Shown: piece by piece, positions 18,282 to 28,165 of the stretch
Numbering within the stretch: position 1 is the stretch's first letter
Layout: each line of letters begins with the position of its first letter
Origin: Natranaerovirga hydrolytica
GTDB taxonomy: Bacteria; Bacillota; Clostridia; Lachnospirales; DSM-24629
Direction: 5' to 3'
DNA length: 64,000 nucleotides
NCBI RefSeq assembly: GCF_004339095.1
Contig: NZ_SMGQ01000013.1
Coordinates: forward strand, 1-64,000
The notes under the pieces: generated by a model
The model's input: the letters and a program-made list of their open reading frames with translations, nothing else
Told to the model about the DNA's origin: nothing
The model's database searches: none
Position numbers and translations under genes: made by a program

Positions 18282-21200
18282 ATGTGCTACAACTTTGATT
18301 TCCTAAAAAAAGAAGAGAAATACAAGGACTTTACATACGCTTGTATTGAAGCTGAAAAGAGTTTGGCGGTTTCCTGTGCCAGTACAGCCATACTTGCACG
18401 TAGAGCCTTAGAACTGGCTGTAAAGTGGGTGTTTTCTTATGATCATGAGTTAGATGCCCCTTATCAGGACAATCTTGCTTCCTTAATTCACGATTATCGT
18501 TTTAAAGGCATCATTGATACCAAGCTTTTCCCCATGATTACCTACATACAAAAGCTTGGGAACAAAGCTGTCCATTCTGCAACGCCTATTCCAAGGGAGC
18601 AAGCTGTACTTGCCCTTCGTAATCTCTTTGAGTTTATTTCTTGGATAGACTATTGCTATTCAGATGAATACGAAGAGGTAACCTTTGATGAGAGCCTTCT
18701 TGGGGATAATGAAAAAGAAAGAAAAAGCAGAGACGAGCTCAAAGACCTATATGAGCGCCTGGGTTCAAAAGACCGTAAACTCGAAGAAATCATCAAAGAA
18801 AATGAAGCCTTAAGACGTGAAAATGCCGCAAAGCGTGTGGACAATAAGAAAAATCGTGATTTTAAGGTGGATGAAATTTCTGAGTTTAAAACCCGAAAAA
18901 TGTACATCGATCTTGAGATTGAATTAAGTGGATGGACCATTGGAAAGGACTTCCTTGAAGAAGTTGAAGTGGATGGCATGCCCAATCAAGCTCAAAAAGG
19001 CTTTGTAGATTATGTCCTTTATGCGGATAGTGGTAAACCACTTGCAGTGATAGAAGCAAAGAAAACCAGTGTCAACCCCCGTATTGGACAAATACAAGCC
19101 CGGCGTTATGCAGACTGCTTAGAAAAAGAACATCGTTTTAGACCCATGATTTTTTATACCAATGGTTTTGAGTATTATTTATGGGACGATGAGAGTTATC
19201 CAGAGCGTTTGGTATCAGGCATATACACCAAAGAAGAACTTGAGTGGCTTCATTTTAAAAAGAAAAATAAAGTGTCATTAAAAGATCCTGTGATTAACGA
19301 AGCTATTACCAACAGGCATTATCAAAAAATGGCCATTACAGCCTTGTGCGATGCTTTAGAAAGAGGTAACCGAAAAGCCCTTCTTGTCATGGCAACGGGT
19401 TCTGGAAAGACGAGAACAGCCATCTCCATTGTGGATGTACTGGTTAAAAGAGGATGGGTCAAAAACATTCTATTCCTTGCAGACCGTACCGCTTTGGTCA
19501 AGCAAGCCAAGAAAAATTTTAAGGCTTTATTACCGGAGCTTTCCCTTTGCAATCTGCTTGACAGCAAAGACAACCCAGAGAGCAGAATGGTTTTTTCAAC
19601 CTATCCGACTATGATGAATGCCATTGATGATGTGAAAAACAAACGAAATGAAAAGCTTTTTACTAGTGGGCATTTTGATCTCATTATCATTGATGAAAGC
19701 CACCGAAGCATTTATAAAAAATACCAAGATATTTTCAATTATTTTGATGCCATTTTGTTAGGCCTAACAGCGACACCAAAAAATGATTTGGATAAAAACA
19801 CCTATACTATTTTTGAACTTGAAAACAATGTGCCAACCTATGCCTATGAACTTGGTGAAGCCATTGAAGATGGGTTCTTGGTCCCTTATCATACCATCGA
19901 AACCAAAATGAAGTTTTTAGAAGACGGGATACACTACGATGACTTAACCGATGAAGAAAAAGAGCAGTTTGAAGAAACCTTTGACGATGATGTAAAAGAT
20001 ATTAGTGGTGAGGCGCTAAATTCTTTTCTCTTCAATGATCATACCATTGATACCGTTATCCAAGAGTTGATGGAAAAAGGTTTGAAAGTAGAAGGTGGCG
20101 ATAAACTGGGGAAAACCATCGTGTTTGCGAAAAATAAAAAACATGCTGATTTTATAATTAAGCGTTTTGATGCCCTTTATCCTAACCACAAAGGCAATTT
20201 TGCTAAGGCTGTTTACACAGGAATCAATTATGTGGAAAGCACCATGGATGATTTTGAAATAAAAGATAAACTGCCCCAAATAGCGGTTTCTGTCGATATG
20301 CTGGATACCGGAATAGATGTGCCTGAAATCCTCAATCTCGTATTCTTTAAAAAGGTGCGATCCAAAACAAAATTCTGGCAGATGATTGGGCGTGGAACAA
20401 GGCTATGTGAAAATTTATATGGCGTTGGTCTTCATAAAGAGAGTTTTAGAATATTCGATTACTGTAGTAACTTTGAGTTCTTTAGAACCAATAAAAATGG
20501 CAAAGAAGCTAAGATGATGAAGTCTCTGACAGAAAACCTTTTCAATATCCGCATAGGCATTATTAAAGAGCTTCAAAACTTGGATTATCAAACAGATGAT
20601 TATTTAAATCACAGAAAATCATTGATTGAGGGTATCTTAAAAGATGTGAAGTCTGTTGATGAAATGAAATTCAATGCCAGAATGAAGCTCCAGTTCCTGC
20701 ATAAATTCAATCAAGAGAGTGCTTTTGAAAATTTAACAGATGCTCATGTTAGAGAACTAGAAGAACATGTTGCGCCACTTGTACCAGCCATAGATGATGA
20801 TGAACTGGCAAAACGCTTTGATTATTTGATGTACACCATTGAATATGCAGACTTAAAAAGAGTTCCAGCATCAAAACCGAAAAACCGAGTGGTGACAACA
20901 GCCGAGAAGCTCACTTTTAAGGGGACTATTGAAAAAGTTAAGAAGCAAGAATCCTTAATCCATAAAGTTCAAACCAATGAACACTGGGAAGAAGCAGATC
21001 TATTTGATCATGAAGAAGTCCGTGAAGCTTTTAGAGAATTGATTAAATTCTTAGACAGCAAATCGGGTGAAATTTATTATACCAATTTCACCGATGAAAT
21101 TATGGAATCCAAAGAAAGTCCAGGCGAATATTCTATCAATGACATGCAAAGTTATCGCAAAAAAGTGAATAAGTATTTAATGGAGCATCAAAATGATCTG

Positions 21201-21605
21201 GTCATCTATAAGCTACGTAACAATAATCTTTTAACGGAAGAAGATATTAAATACCTAGAAAAAGTTTTGTGGCAGGAGCTAGGAACAAAAGACGACTATG
21301 TCAAAGAATTTGGTGATGAACCACTGCTTAAACTGGTGAGTAAAATTGTAGGCTTAGACCCACAAGCTGCCAACAAAGTGTTTTCAGAGTTTTTATCAGA
21401 TGAAAGCCTCAATATCAATCAAATGGAATTTGTGAAGTTAGTGGTCAATTATATGATTAAAAACGGTAGCTTAGATAAAAGGGTTCTCAATGAACATCCC
21501 TTTAACAAGCGTGGCAATGTCATGAACCTATTTGATGGCAAGCTGGATGTGGCAAAGCGTATTATTGGAGCTATTGATCAGATTAATGGCAGGTTGAGTG
21601 TCTAG
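18282..21605 (+). CDS. hsdR: Type I restriction-modification system, restriction subunit HsdR (EcoEI type)
   Basis: A 1107-residue translocase and nuclease. Residues 1-150 look like a DUF4145 domain (ASTAILARRALELAVKW). The HsdR nuclease region follows at about 195-265, with GFVDYVLYADSGKPLAVIEAKK giving the PD-(D/E)xK Asp, Glu and Lys. The SF2 motor has Walker A MATGSGKT near 369, DESH near 469, LTATP near 500 and IGRGTRLCE near 705. The last 200 residues match the EcoEI C-terminal domain that binds HsdM/HsdS. AAAGGAGG precedes the ATG. All motifs look intact, so the system may be active. Confidence 0.96.
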   Translation: MCYNFDFLKKEEKYKDFTYACIEAEKSLAVSCASTAILARRALELAVKWVFSYDHELDAPYQDNLASLIHDYRFKGIIDTKLFPMITYIQKLGNKAVHSATPIPREQAVLALRNLFEFISWIDYCYSDEYEEVTFDESLLGDNEKERKSRDELKDLYERLGSKDRKLEEIIKENEALRRENAAKRVDNKKNRDFKVDEISEFKTRKMYIDLEIELSGWTIGKDFLEEVEVDGMPNQAQKGFVDYVLYADSGKPLAVIEAKKTSVNPRIGQIQARRYADCLEKEHRFRPMIFYTNGFEYYLWDDESYPERLVSGIYTKEELEWLHFKKKNKVSLKDPVINEAITNRHYQKMAITALCDALERGNRKALLVMATGSGKTRTAISIVDVLVKRGWVKNILFLADRTALVKQAKKNFKALLPELSLCNLLDSKDNPESRMVFSTYPTMMNAIDDVKNKRNEKLFTSGHFDLIIIDESHRSIYKKYQDIFNYFDAILLGLTATPKNDLDKNTYTIFELENNVPTYAYELGEAIEDGFLVPYHTIETKMKFLEDGIHYDDLTDEEKEQFEETFDDDVKDISGEALNSFLFNDHTIDTVIQELMEKGLKVEGGDKLGKTIVFAKNKKHADFIIKRFDALYPNHKGNFAKAVYTGINYVESTMDDFEIKDKLPQIAVSVDMLDTGIDVPEILNLVFFKKVRSKTKFWQMIGRGTRLCENLYGVGLHKESFRIFDYCSNFEFFRTNKNGKEAKMMKSLTENLFNIRIGIIKELQNLDYQTDDYLNHRKSLIEGILKDVKSVDEMKFNARMKLQFLHKFNQESAFENLTDAHVRELEEHVAPLVPAIDDDELAKRFDYLMYTIEYADLKRVPASKPKNRVVTTAEKLTFKGTIEKVKKQESLIHKVQTNEHWEEADLFDHEEVREAFRELIKFLDSKSGEIYYTNFTDEIMESKESPGEYSINDMQSYRKKVNKYLMEHQNDLVIYKLRNNNLLTEEDIKYLEKVLWQELGTKDDYVKEFGDEPLLKLVSKIVGLDPQAANKVFSEFLSDESLNINQMEFVKLVVNYMIKNGSLDKRVLNEHPFNKRGNVMNLFDGKLDVAKRIIGAIDQINGRLSV

Positions 21606-21618
21606 AGGAGGTAATTCT

Positions 21619-22119
21619 GTGGCAATACCAAAATATCATGAATTTATGAAACCCGTTTTGGAATTATTGAAAGACAATCAAGTCCATAAGCGTGTGGACA
21701 TGTATAAGGTTTTAGCAGTGCAGTTTCAATTGACAGAGGAAGAACTTGAAGAGTGGCTGCCAAGTGGTAAACAACTGGTTTATAAAAACAGAATTGGCTG
21801 GGCACTGACTTATCTAAAAAAGGCTAAAGTAATTGAATCACCTGCAAGAGCTAGTTTTAAAATTACTGAACTTGGCCATAAAGTACTACAAGAAAATCCA
21901 GAGGTTGTGGATCAAAATTATCTCAAGAAGTTTGAAGGTTTTCAAGAATTTATAAACAGTACTTCGGACAATACGCTTCTAGACGATGATATTTCTGATA
22001 TCAGTAGTGATGAGTCACCTCAAGATTTACTGGATAGAGCCTATAAGACTATATCAAAGACTTTGGCTGATGATCTATTGACAGAAGTTATGAACCAATC
22101 ACCAGACTTGGGAGAGTAA
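21619..22119 (+). pseudogene. Mrr-like restriction protein cut off before its nuclease domain
   Basis: A 166-residue frame. GTG 21619 is the start because GAGGAGG lies 7 bases upstream; the frame would also run from 21598 inside hsdR. Residues 1-95 form the winged-helix Mrr N-terminal domain (IPKYHEFMKPVLELL, WALTYLKKAKVIESP). A linker (SPQDLLDRAYKTISKTLADDL) follows, and then the frame stops at SPDLGE. In intact Mrr the SP motif is followed by the FF-x-x-LV...MGYGG catalytic domain, which is missing here. The protein may still bind DNA but should not cut. The downstream DNA is decayed, so deletion is the likely cause. Confidence 0.75.
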
Positions 22120-22240
22120 TTGACATTATAGAGAATGAAGTAATTATATTTGCGGTGAAAAAGAATATTGATTTCTATAAAAAAAATATAAAATAATATA
22201 ATTGGCTTATAGCAGATAACAATGTTAATCAATAAAACTT

Positions 22241-22293
22241 TTAATAATGTCTTAGTAGCATAGTGTTGTACTAGCATACTAAGACATTATTAA
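22241..22293. repeat. Long perfect inverted repeat
   Basis: TTAATAATGTCTTAGTA at 22241-22257 is matched exactly by its reverse complement at 22277-22293 around 19 bases. The ends of the loop (GCATAGT and ACTAGC) can partly pair too. It lies 120 bases after the truncated mrr in DNA without genes. It could be a bidirectional terminator, a small MITE-like element or a binding site; there is no T-run. The 22120-22240 bases before it hold nothing I recognise. Confidence 0.6.
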
Positions 22294-22341
22294 TATAAGT
22301 TAAAGAAGGCAAGATCAGCATGCTTCTGTAGATCTTAACTG

Positions 22342-22855
22342 TTAAAACTCAAAGAGTTAAAATAAGACTTTAATACTATGATCACTTGGTTTAAGTAATT
22401 TAAAATATCATTTGTATCTAATTTAGTAAACCCAGTTTCGGCTTTTACTTGAACATCTATAGTATGTAGTAAATCTAGTGATAAAGTATTTATATATTTA
22501 ATTTGGTGTTGTAGTAGGCCGAATGTATCTAAGTATTCTTTTGAAAATAAAGTTTTAAGAAGTAATTAAGTTTTAAGCTCTAACTGGTTTATATAGCGCC
22601 ATATTTATACCTAACGATTTTTCTAAATAATAGGTAAATCGTTCTGCGTATCTATGTTTTTTGAGCCTACTTTATACAATCACCAGTTGTTATCTTTTTT
22701 ATTCCAATCTTTATTAAATAAACCAATATTTGTAAGTTTGTATTGCTACCTAAAGGGAGTCTGTGTAGAGCGCCATTAAGTGCTGTATCAAAAATCTCTT
22801 TATTAAAAGTTTTTAGATACAAATACTTATATTTGTCAATGAATCGATAGACCAC
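22342..22855 (-). pseudogene. Decayed gene of unknown family, several frames
   Basis: On the minus strand, several blocks of plausible protein follow each other in changing frames. From 22855: IDKYKYLYLKTFNKEIFDTA. Near 22650-22570: KHRYAERFTYYLEKSLGINM. From about 22550 down to a stop at 22342: LFSKEYLDTFGLLQHQIKYI and GFTKLDTNDILNYLNQVIIV. The interruptions show it is no longer a gene. I do not recognise the family. It lies between the restriction island and transposase relics. Confidence 0.45.
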
Positions 22856-22860
22856 TAATC

Positions 22861-23146
22861 GGTTTACTTGGCGAAAAATGCCGCTGCTTTTTTAAAGCAA
22901 TTATTTTCCTTTTCAAGTTCAGCTATTTTCTTATTAAGGCTTCTTGATTCTTCAGCAGATAGATTTTTTCTTTGGTTTGTGGTTTTGTGTAATGTACTCT
23001 TCGCTATATTGTTTAACCCATCCTGATAGTGTGGATTTTGGTACGCCATAAGTTATGAAAAGATCATTTAGGGATGAACCTTTTAGATAGTCATTAACGA
23101 CTTCCTTTTTAAATTCCACATCATATTGTTTGCTTATTTTGCAATC
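22861..23146 (-). pseudogene. IS3-family OrfA relic, frameshifted
   Basis: The minus strand from about 23146 reads QYDVEFKKEVVNDYLKGSSL and then VPKSTLSGWVKQYSEEYI, the helix-turn-helix of an IS3-type OrfA. A one-base shift near 22980 moves to the frame KNLSAEESRSLNKKIAELEKE through KKAAAFFAK, the leucine-zipper end. No OrfB follows. An AGGAGG sits before the first codons. This is a dead fragment distinct from the IS3 element at 26958-28165. Confidence 0.75.
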
Positions 23147-23192
23147 CTCCTAGTTCGATTTTATTATATATTATTCGCACTAGGTGTTACAA

Positions 23193-23687
23193 CTATATTA
23201 TACCATTACAATCCAAATCTAGAAGTACTTGTTTTGTAGGATCGAATTGATAAGCGGCCGCTTTCAAGGACTTGATGATAGCGGTAAATTGTTTTAGTGT
23301 TGTGTCATCCATTCGGTTCCAAAATCTGGATAAAGTAGGTTGAGAAGCAAGTGAGTCTTTACCGAGAATGTTTGTAAAAACAGGTTCATTTGTCAGCTCA
23401 TCAGCGTCGTCATCAAAGTAACCGGCAATGATTTGATATACTAGCTGAAGAAGGTTTTCATCATCTTTGTGGAAACGGATGGCCTTATCTCTCGTATTAA
23501 ATAATTGTTTAACTTGTTTATGGAAACCAAATTTATGGGCGAATTCTTTAATAAGAAGAAGCCCAGAATCGGAGGATAAGTCGCCACCATCGAAATTTAT
23601 TTTTAATTTACTATTGCTATCTAATTGAAGTGCATTTAAACTAGACATATGAAGAGTTTCTCCTTTGTTTTGTTTGGGTTTGGTCAC
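23193..23687 (-). pseudogene. IS1380-type transposase, N-terminal fragment
   Basis: 164 residues from an ATG at 23687, with the true start possibly at an internal Met after GGAGAAAC. Features are LNFDGGDLSSDSGLLL-type N-terminus, DDENLLQLVYQIIAGYFDDDADELTNEP, SQPTLSRFWNRMD and finally LLDLDCNG, where the first catalytic Asp of the DDE domain would begin. The frame then stops, so the catalytic domain is gone. In intact members the protein is about 400-450 residues. Confidence 0.75.
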
Positions 23688-23727
23688 TTAAATTTAAACA
23701 AAGTTGGAACTCTTTTTCTATAGTTTA

Positions 23728-23748
23728 GTTTCACTTTTTAAGTGAAAC
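23728..23748. repeat. Perfect short hairpin beside the IS1380 relic
   Basis: GTTTCACTT at 23728-23736 and AAGTGAAAC at 23740-23748 form a 9-bp stem with a TTT loop. It lies upstream of the transposase start and could be part of the old element end. Confidence 0.4.
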
Positions 23749-23925
23749 CCAAAAGTAATCAAAAACACTGATACTATGCGGTGCGAAGTACTGTTCAATG
23801 AAATATCATGAATAATTCAGGCTAGAAGTAGTTACATTTATCACTACCCCTACTTCATCAAACTTGATAGAATATAGATAAAGCCACAAAAAGTATATCT
23901 ATAAAATGTTATGAGGTGATAAAAA

Positions 23926-25830
23926 GTGACGGACAATAAAAATAAGAAGTTACAAAAAGCCTATTCAAAAGAATCAGATAGTATGTCATACCCTTTCTCT
24001 ATTAAAATAGTCTTTATGTTTATTGCTACGATAGTATTAGGGGTAGTGATTGACCTGGGAGAAACTCTATTGCCTCAAGGAGATGACTGGCGATTGACAT
24101 TTGCTGCTAGAGGGGTGCTAGCCACACTGTTAATTTTACCTTTTTTGCTGTTTGTAGAAAGGCATTTTAAACACCGGAATTGGAAAGAAAACAGTATTTT
24201 TGAGATAGACTGGCGTTTCTTGGTACATGGGGCTATGGCATGGTTTATCCCCGCCAGTGTTATCATTACTATCTCTAAGGTTCTTGGGTGGAGTGTTTTT
24301 TTAGCTGACATATCTCTAATAGAACTAGTAACGCATACCATAATCTTTGTACCACTCGTTATAGGTGCTTACGTTCTTCCAGAAGAGCTCATTTTTAGAG
24401 GTTATATCCAGAAGAACCTTTCTAAGTCATTGTCTGTTTGGCCCTCCATCTTCTTGCAAGCAGGGTTATTTACTCTATGGGGGCAGATTGTCAACGGATA
24501 TTTTAACGGAATAGGTACCCTTTTTATATATGGTGTGTTTTTTGGACTGTTAAGAAATATGACTGGAAATGTATGGGCAGGTATAGGTTTGCGATTAGCA
24601 ATTAGTACTACCTTCAGTCTTCTAGGGTACATGGGATATGAGATGATTGGTAGCATGGCCGGATTTCTGAATACTGCTATTGAAATTTTACCGCTTTTTG
24701 CAACCTATTTTGTCATTTCTCGGTTATCTAGACAGAAAAGTAATCAACTATTAAATGGAGAGTTGTTAAAACAAGTCCGTTCGTACCATGAGACAAAGAA
24801 GATAAACAATGATAAAGGCTTAACACAGAAGGGGATTTCCTATGATGTAGGGACAAGCTATGTTCCTGGACAGAGTTCTCGCCCAAATTGGTATCCAGAA
24901 GTTATGCGCCGTGAGATCCAAGTAATCCGAGATGAACTACATTGCAACTCAATTTTAATCTTTGGCAACGATCTTAAGCGTTTAGTGGAATGTGCAGAGG
25001 AAGCCTTGAAGAGTGGCCTGTATGTATGGTTGCAGCCTCGTTTGATGAATTCGCAACAAACAGAAATGATATCCAATTTAAAGGAGGTGTCCAAAGCAGC
25101 AGAAAAGTTGAGACAGAAATATCAAAACATAGGCTTAAACATAGGATGTGAGCTTAGTTTTTTTACTGCTGGAAGTATTCCAGGACGAGACTTCTCACAT
25201 CGAGCAAAAATTCTCGGTTTTCTAGCACCCCTTCTTCCCTTATTTAATTGGAGACTAAATAAACTACTGAGAAAAGCTGCGGCCGTTGCTCGCTCCCATT
25301 TTAATGGATCTATCTCCTATGGAGCTGGTACATGGGAAGATGTAGATTGGAGTCAATTCGACATGATCGGATTAAATTATTATCTTGATTCCACAAATCA
25401 GACCAACTATGTCAATAGTTTACGAAAATTTTACAAATATGACAAACCTATTGTTATCACAGAATTCGGCTGTTGTTCATATGAAGGGGCAGAGTTCAAG
25501 GGAGCCTCTGGAGCCGATATTCAAGACTGGATGGAAATTAATCATAGAAAACTTGATGGTATATATACAAGGAATGAACAGGTACAGGCAGATTATATTG
25601 GTAGTCTCATCAATCTATACGAACAAGAAGGACTCTATGGTGCATTTGTCTGTATGTTTATAGAAGGAGATTCACCATATTCTGAAGATCCACTGTATGA
25701 TTTAGATAGGGCAAGTTTTGGAATAGTTAAGCCTTATCCATTGGAGTCAGGTAAATTGGCTGATGAGGGTTACTGGCAACGTAAACAAGCTTTTTATGAG
25801 ATTGCTCAACGTTATGGTTCTAAAGATTAA
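23926..25830 (+). CDS. CPBP-type intramembrane protease fused to a glycosidase-like TIM-barrel domain
   Basis: A 634-residue protein. GTG 23926 follows GAGGTGATAAAAA. Residues about 25-285 form roughly eight membrane helices of the CPBP (CAAX protease and bacteriocin-processing, once Abi) family, with the catalytic EELIFRGY near 153 and a later LRNMTGNVWAGI stretch. Residues about 305-630 are soluble: GTSYVPGQSSRPNWYP, IQVIRDELHCNSILIFGN, SYGAGTWEDVDW, MIGLNYYLDS, PIVITEFGCCSYEGAEF. Their order and the Glu after the ITEFG strand resemble a (beta/alpha)8 glycoside hydrolase. CPBP proteins cleave membrane-embedded peptides; a hydrolase-like domain fused to one is unusual. Neighbours are decayed, so context gives no clue. 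Confidence 0.75.
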   Translation: MTDNKNKKLQKAYSKESDSMSYPFSIKIVFMFIATIVLGVVIDLGETLLPQGDDWRLTFAARGVLATLLILPFLLFVERHFKHRNWKENSIFEIDWRFLVHGAMAWFIPASVIITISKVLGWSVFLADISLIELVTHTIIFVPLVIGAYVLPEELIFRGYIQKNLSKSLSVWPSIFLQAGLFTLWGQIVNGYFNGIGTLFIYGVFFGLLRNMTGNVWAGIGLRLAISTTFSLLGYMGYEMIGSMAGFLNTAIEILPLFATYFVISRLSRQKSNQLLNGELLKQVRSYHETKKINNDKGLTQKGISYDVGTSYVPGQSSRPNWYPEVMRREIQVIRDELHCNSILIFGNDLKRLVECAEEALKSGLYVWLQPRLMNSQQTEMISNLKEVSKAAEKLRQKYQNIGLNIGCELSFFTAGSIPGRDFSHRAKILGFLAPLLPLFNWRLNKLLRKAAAVARSHFNGSISYGAGTWEDVDWSQFDMIGLNYYLDSTNQTNYVNSLRKFYKYDKPIVITEFGCCSYEGAEFKGASGADIQDWMEINHRKLDGIYTRNEQVQADYIGSLINLYEQEGLYGAFVCMFIEGDSPYSEDPLYDLDRASFGIVKPYPLESGKLADEGYWQRKQAFYEIAQRYGSKD

Positions 25831-25998
25831 TAAACAATTGAATCTTTTGAACAGGACAAGGTTTGGTTATTTCAATGAATTAGCAAAATGATTGGATGAT
25901 ATGGGGAAATGAAATAAGTCATAAAACAAAAGAAGTGAGTAGTGGTAAAGAGCGTTGAGACGATGAAGTACTAAAGGTATACTGCTGTAATATTTGCG

Positions 25999-26027
25999 TT
26001 GTATTTTACGGCAAAAATGATTATAAA
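25999..26027 (+). promoter_or_regulatory. Promoter of the decayed Phd-type antitoxin (copy 1)
   Basis: TTGTAT at 25999-26004, 17 bases, TATAAA at 26022-26027. The surrounding ~55 bases (GCTGTAATATTTGCGTTG and on) recur at 29319-29372 in front of a second decayed antitoxin. GTAATATTT and ATTTTAC flanking the -35 are partly symmetric and may be the antitoxin operator. The 25831-25980 stretch before it holds no gene I can support. Confidence 0.6.
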
Positions 26028-26050
26028 TAGAAATATAAGGAGTTTATTTT

Positions 26051-26289
26051 ATGTCATATATTTTACCCGTATCGGATTTAAGGAATTATAATAAGGTTTT
26101 TATACTTGTCAAAGGGAATCACCAGTGATTCTTACTAAAAAAGGTAGAGGAAAGTATGTGATTCTAGATATTGAAGACTATGAAAAAATGAAAGCTACAC
26201 TTAAGTTGTTAGCAAATTTGGAAGAAGGAGAAATATCTGCAAGAGAGGAAGGCTGGTTATCTGATGATTTTCTGTATCAAGTGCGATAG
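26051..26289 (+). pseudogene. Phd/YefM-type antitoxin, frameshifted
   Basis: From ATG 26051 (AAGGAG upstream) the frame reads MSYILPVSDLRNYNKV, the usual Phd/YefM N-terminus, and then stops. In the next frame, SPVILTKKGRGKYVILDIEDYE and EEGEISAREEGWLS continue to a stop at 26287. One base gained or lost near 26095-26105 explains it. No toxin gene follows. The C-terminal residues REEGWLS recur at 29389-29451. Confidence 0.8.
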
Positions 26290-26600
26290 GGTAGGGGGGC
26301 TGTGAAGAATTAGCAATTTCATAAATCTCTCTTAGAACTTTTTTACCGAGGCCCTTTCCTTGAGAAGAAGGATCTACACCAATCATGGTTAAATAGTAAT
26401 GGGGTTCATTTGGTGCACTGGTAGTTGAAATATTAATAACATCATCTCTATATTTAATCTAACCTTAGCTCCAATAGATACACTCACAAGATTTTCTGGT
26501 CTATCCACAATTGCCACGTAAGTAGGTTCTTTAGTATGATCGGTAAGGATTAGACTATCTAATAAGTGATTTCTCTTAATGATAAATCGTATTAGAATTT
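26290..26600 (-). pseudogene. GNAT acetyltransferase relic
   Basis: The minus strand reads RNHLLDSLILTDHTKEPTYV and then PENLVSVSIGAKV near 26590-26460. After a frameshift it gives PHYYLTMIGVDPSSQGKGLG and KKVLREIYEIAN. QGKGLGKK is the acetyl-CoA-binding motif (Q/RxxGxG/A) of GNAT enzymes. Both the frame breaks and the missing ends show a pseudogene. Confidence 0.65.
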
Positions 26601-26639
26601 TTGAATGGTCTTTTCCATTTTTGTTTGAAAATGTTCATT

Positions 26640-26957
26640 TTGACCCCCTATGGTGAAAAACTGAAAAGCTATACAACACCTTAAAAATATAAAAACTGAA
26701 TAAAGTAGTAGCAAAAAAAGGCGTTGATTGACCCAAATAAGAAACTATTAGCAAACCTAAACCTGTTAAGCTTCCAGCTATGAGGGTATGTATTGAGTAG
26801 CCTCTAATGAAATTTAATACTGCTGCGCTAATTAAAGTGTAGGCACAAATTATAACCCCATAATGTAATGGAATACCTATTGACCATGAAAGGATAATGG
26901 GTTGAACATGGATTGCAATAAATAGCCATCTTTTCCTTGAATACCGATCATAAAATA
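26640..26957 (-). pseudogene. 3' half of a membrane protein gene split by the IS3 element
   Basis: The minus strand is open and reads SIFYDRYSRKRWLFIAIHVQ, LHYGVIICAYTLISAAVLNF, GLGLLIVSYLGQSTPFF: three to four membrane helices. It picks up where the fragment at 28166-28405 (ending TKGTDILDR) leaves off. The two halves together would make an integral membrane protein of about 185-190 residues. No function assigned. Confidence 0.65.
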
Positions 26958-26975
26958 TGGATTGTCAACACTTTT

Positions 26976-27815
26976 TTAGACACTTTCTCTAAGGAGTTTT
27001 GCTTTGTATTCTTTTGGTGTTAAATAGTTTAAAGAAGAATGAATTCGTATGTTATTATACCAATTAACATAATCGAATAATTCTAAATTTAATTGTTCTA
27101 AAGTGTCGAAGGTATTTGGATAGACAAACTCAGTCTTGAACACTTTAAACGTTGCTTCTGCTACAGCATTATCGTAAGGACACCCCTTTTTGCTTAATGA
27201 ACGTTTGATGCTAAATGTATTTATTAATCCTTCAATAGTATTATTTTTAAATTCATTGCCTCTGTCACTATGAAAAATTGAGATATCATCCAACTTATAT
27301 TTTACCGTTGAAAAGGCTTTATATACTAACACGGCATCTTTTCTTGCTCCTGCACTAAAACCGATAATTTCGCGGTTATGTAGGTCCAAAAGGATACACA
27401 CGTAGTTCCATTTGCCAGCGACACGAACATAGGTAAGATCGCTTACAACTACTTCTAAGTACTTACGATTATTGAATTCACGGTTAACTTCATTATCGAT
27501 TTTATCGTTGTTTACGGGCGTTTTATTTACCTTAAACTGAGCCACTGTGTAGTTGGATACAAGGCCAAGTTCATTCATTATTCGACCGATGCGTCGACGT
27601 GAAACTACTTTATCTTCTTTTTCAAGTTCTTTCTTTATTTTACGTGTGCCGTAATTGCGTTTGCTAGCTTTGAAAATGCGTGTAATGTCATCCCTTAACG
27701 ATTGTTCATCTGCTTGTATTCTACCTTTTAATTCATAATAATAGGTACTTCTAGAGACTTGTAGGACTTTTCACATTGCTGATACAGAGTATTTGTCTTG
27801 ATTCGCTTTGATGAC
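26976..27815 (-). pseudogene. IS3-type OrfB (DDE integrase), nonsense mutation near the start
   Basis: From the orfA frameshift zone the frame reads VTVIKANQDKYSVSAM, then a TGA at 27771-27773, then KVLQVSRSTYYYELKGRIQ. Family members usually have a Cys or similar residue there (SAMCKVL), so one base change gave the stop. The rest is intact: HTH-like region, then DLTYVRVAGKWNYVCILLDL with the first Asp, FHSDRGNEF with the second Asp, and NAVAEATFKVFKTEF with the Glu of the DDE triad. An internal ATG at 27578 would make only the catalytic part (200 residues). Confidence 0.8.
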
Positions 27816-27817
27816 AG

Positions 27818-28102
<285 letters not shown>

Positions 28103-28165
28103 ATTATTATCTCCTTGTATTTGTTCTTATTAGTTTATATGACCTTAGTGAATCTGTCCAGTTAA

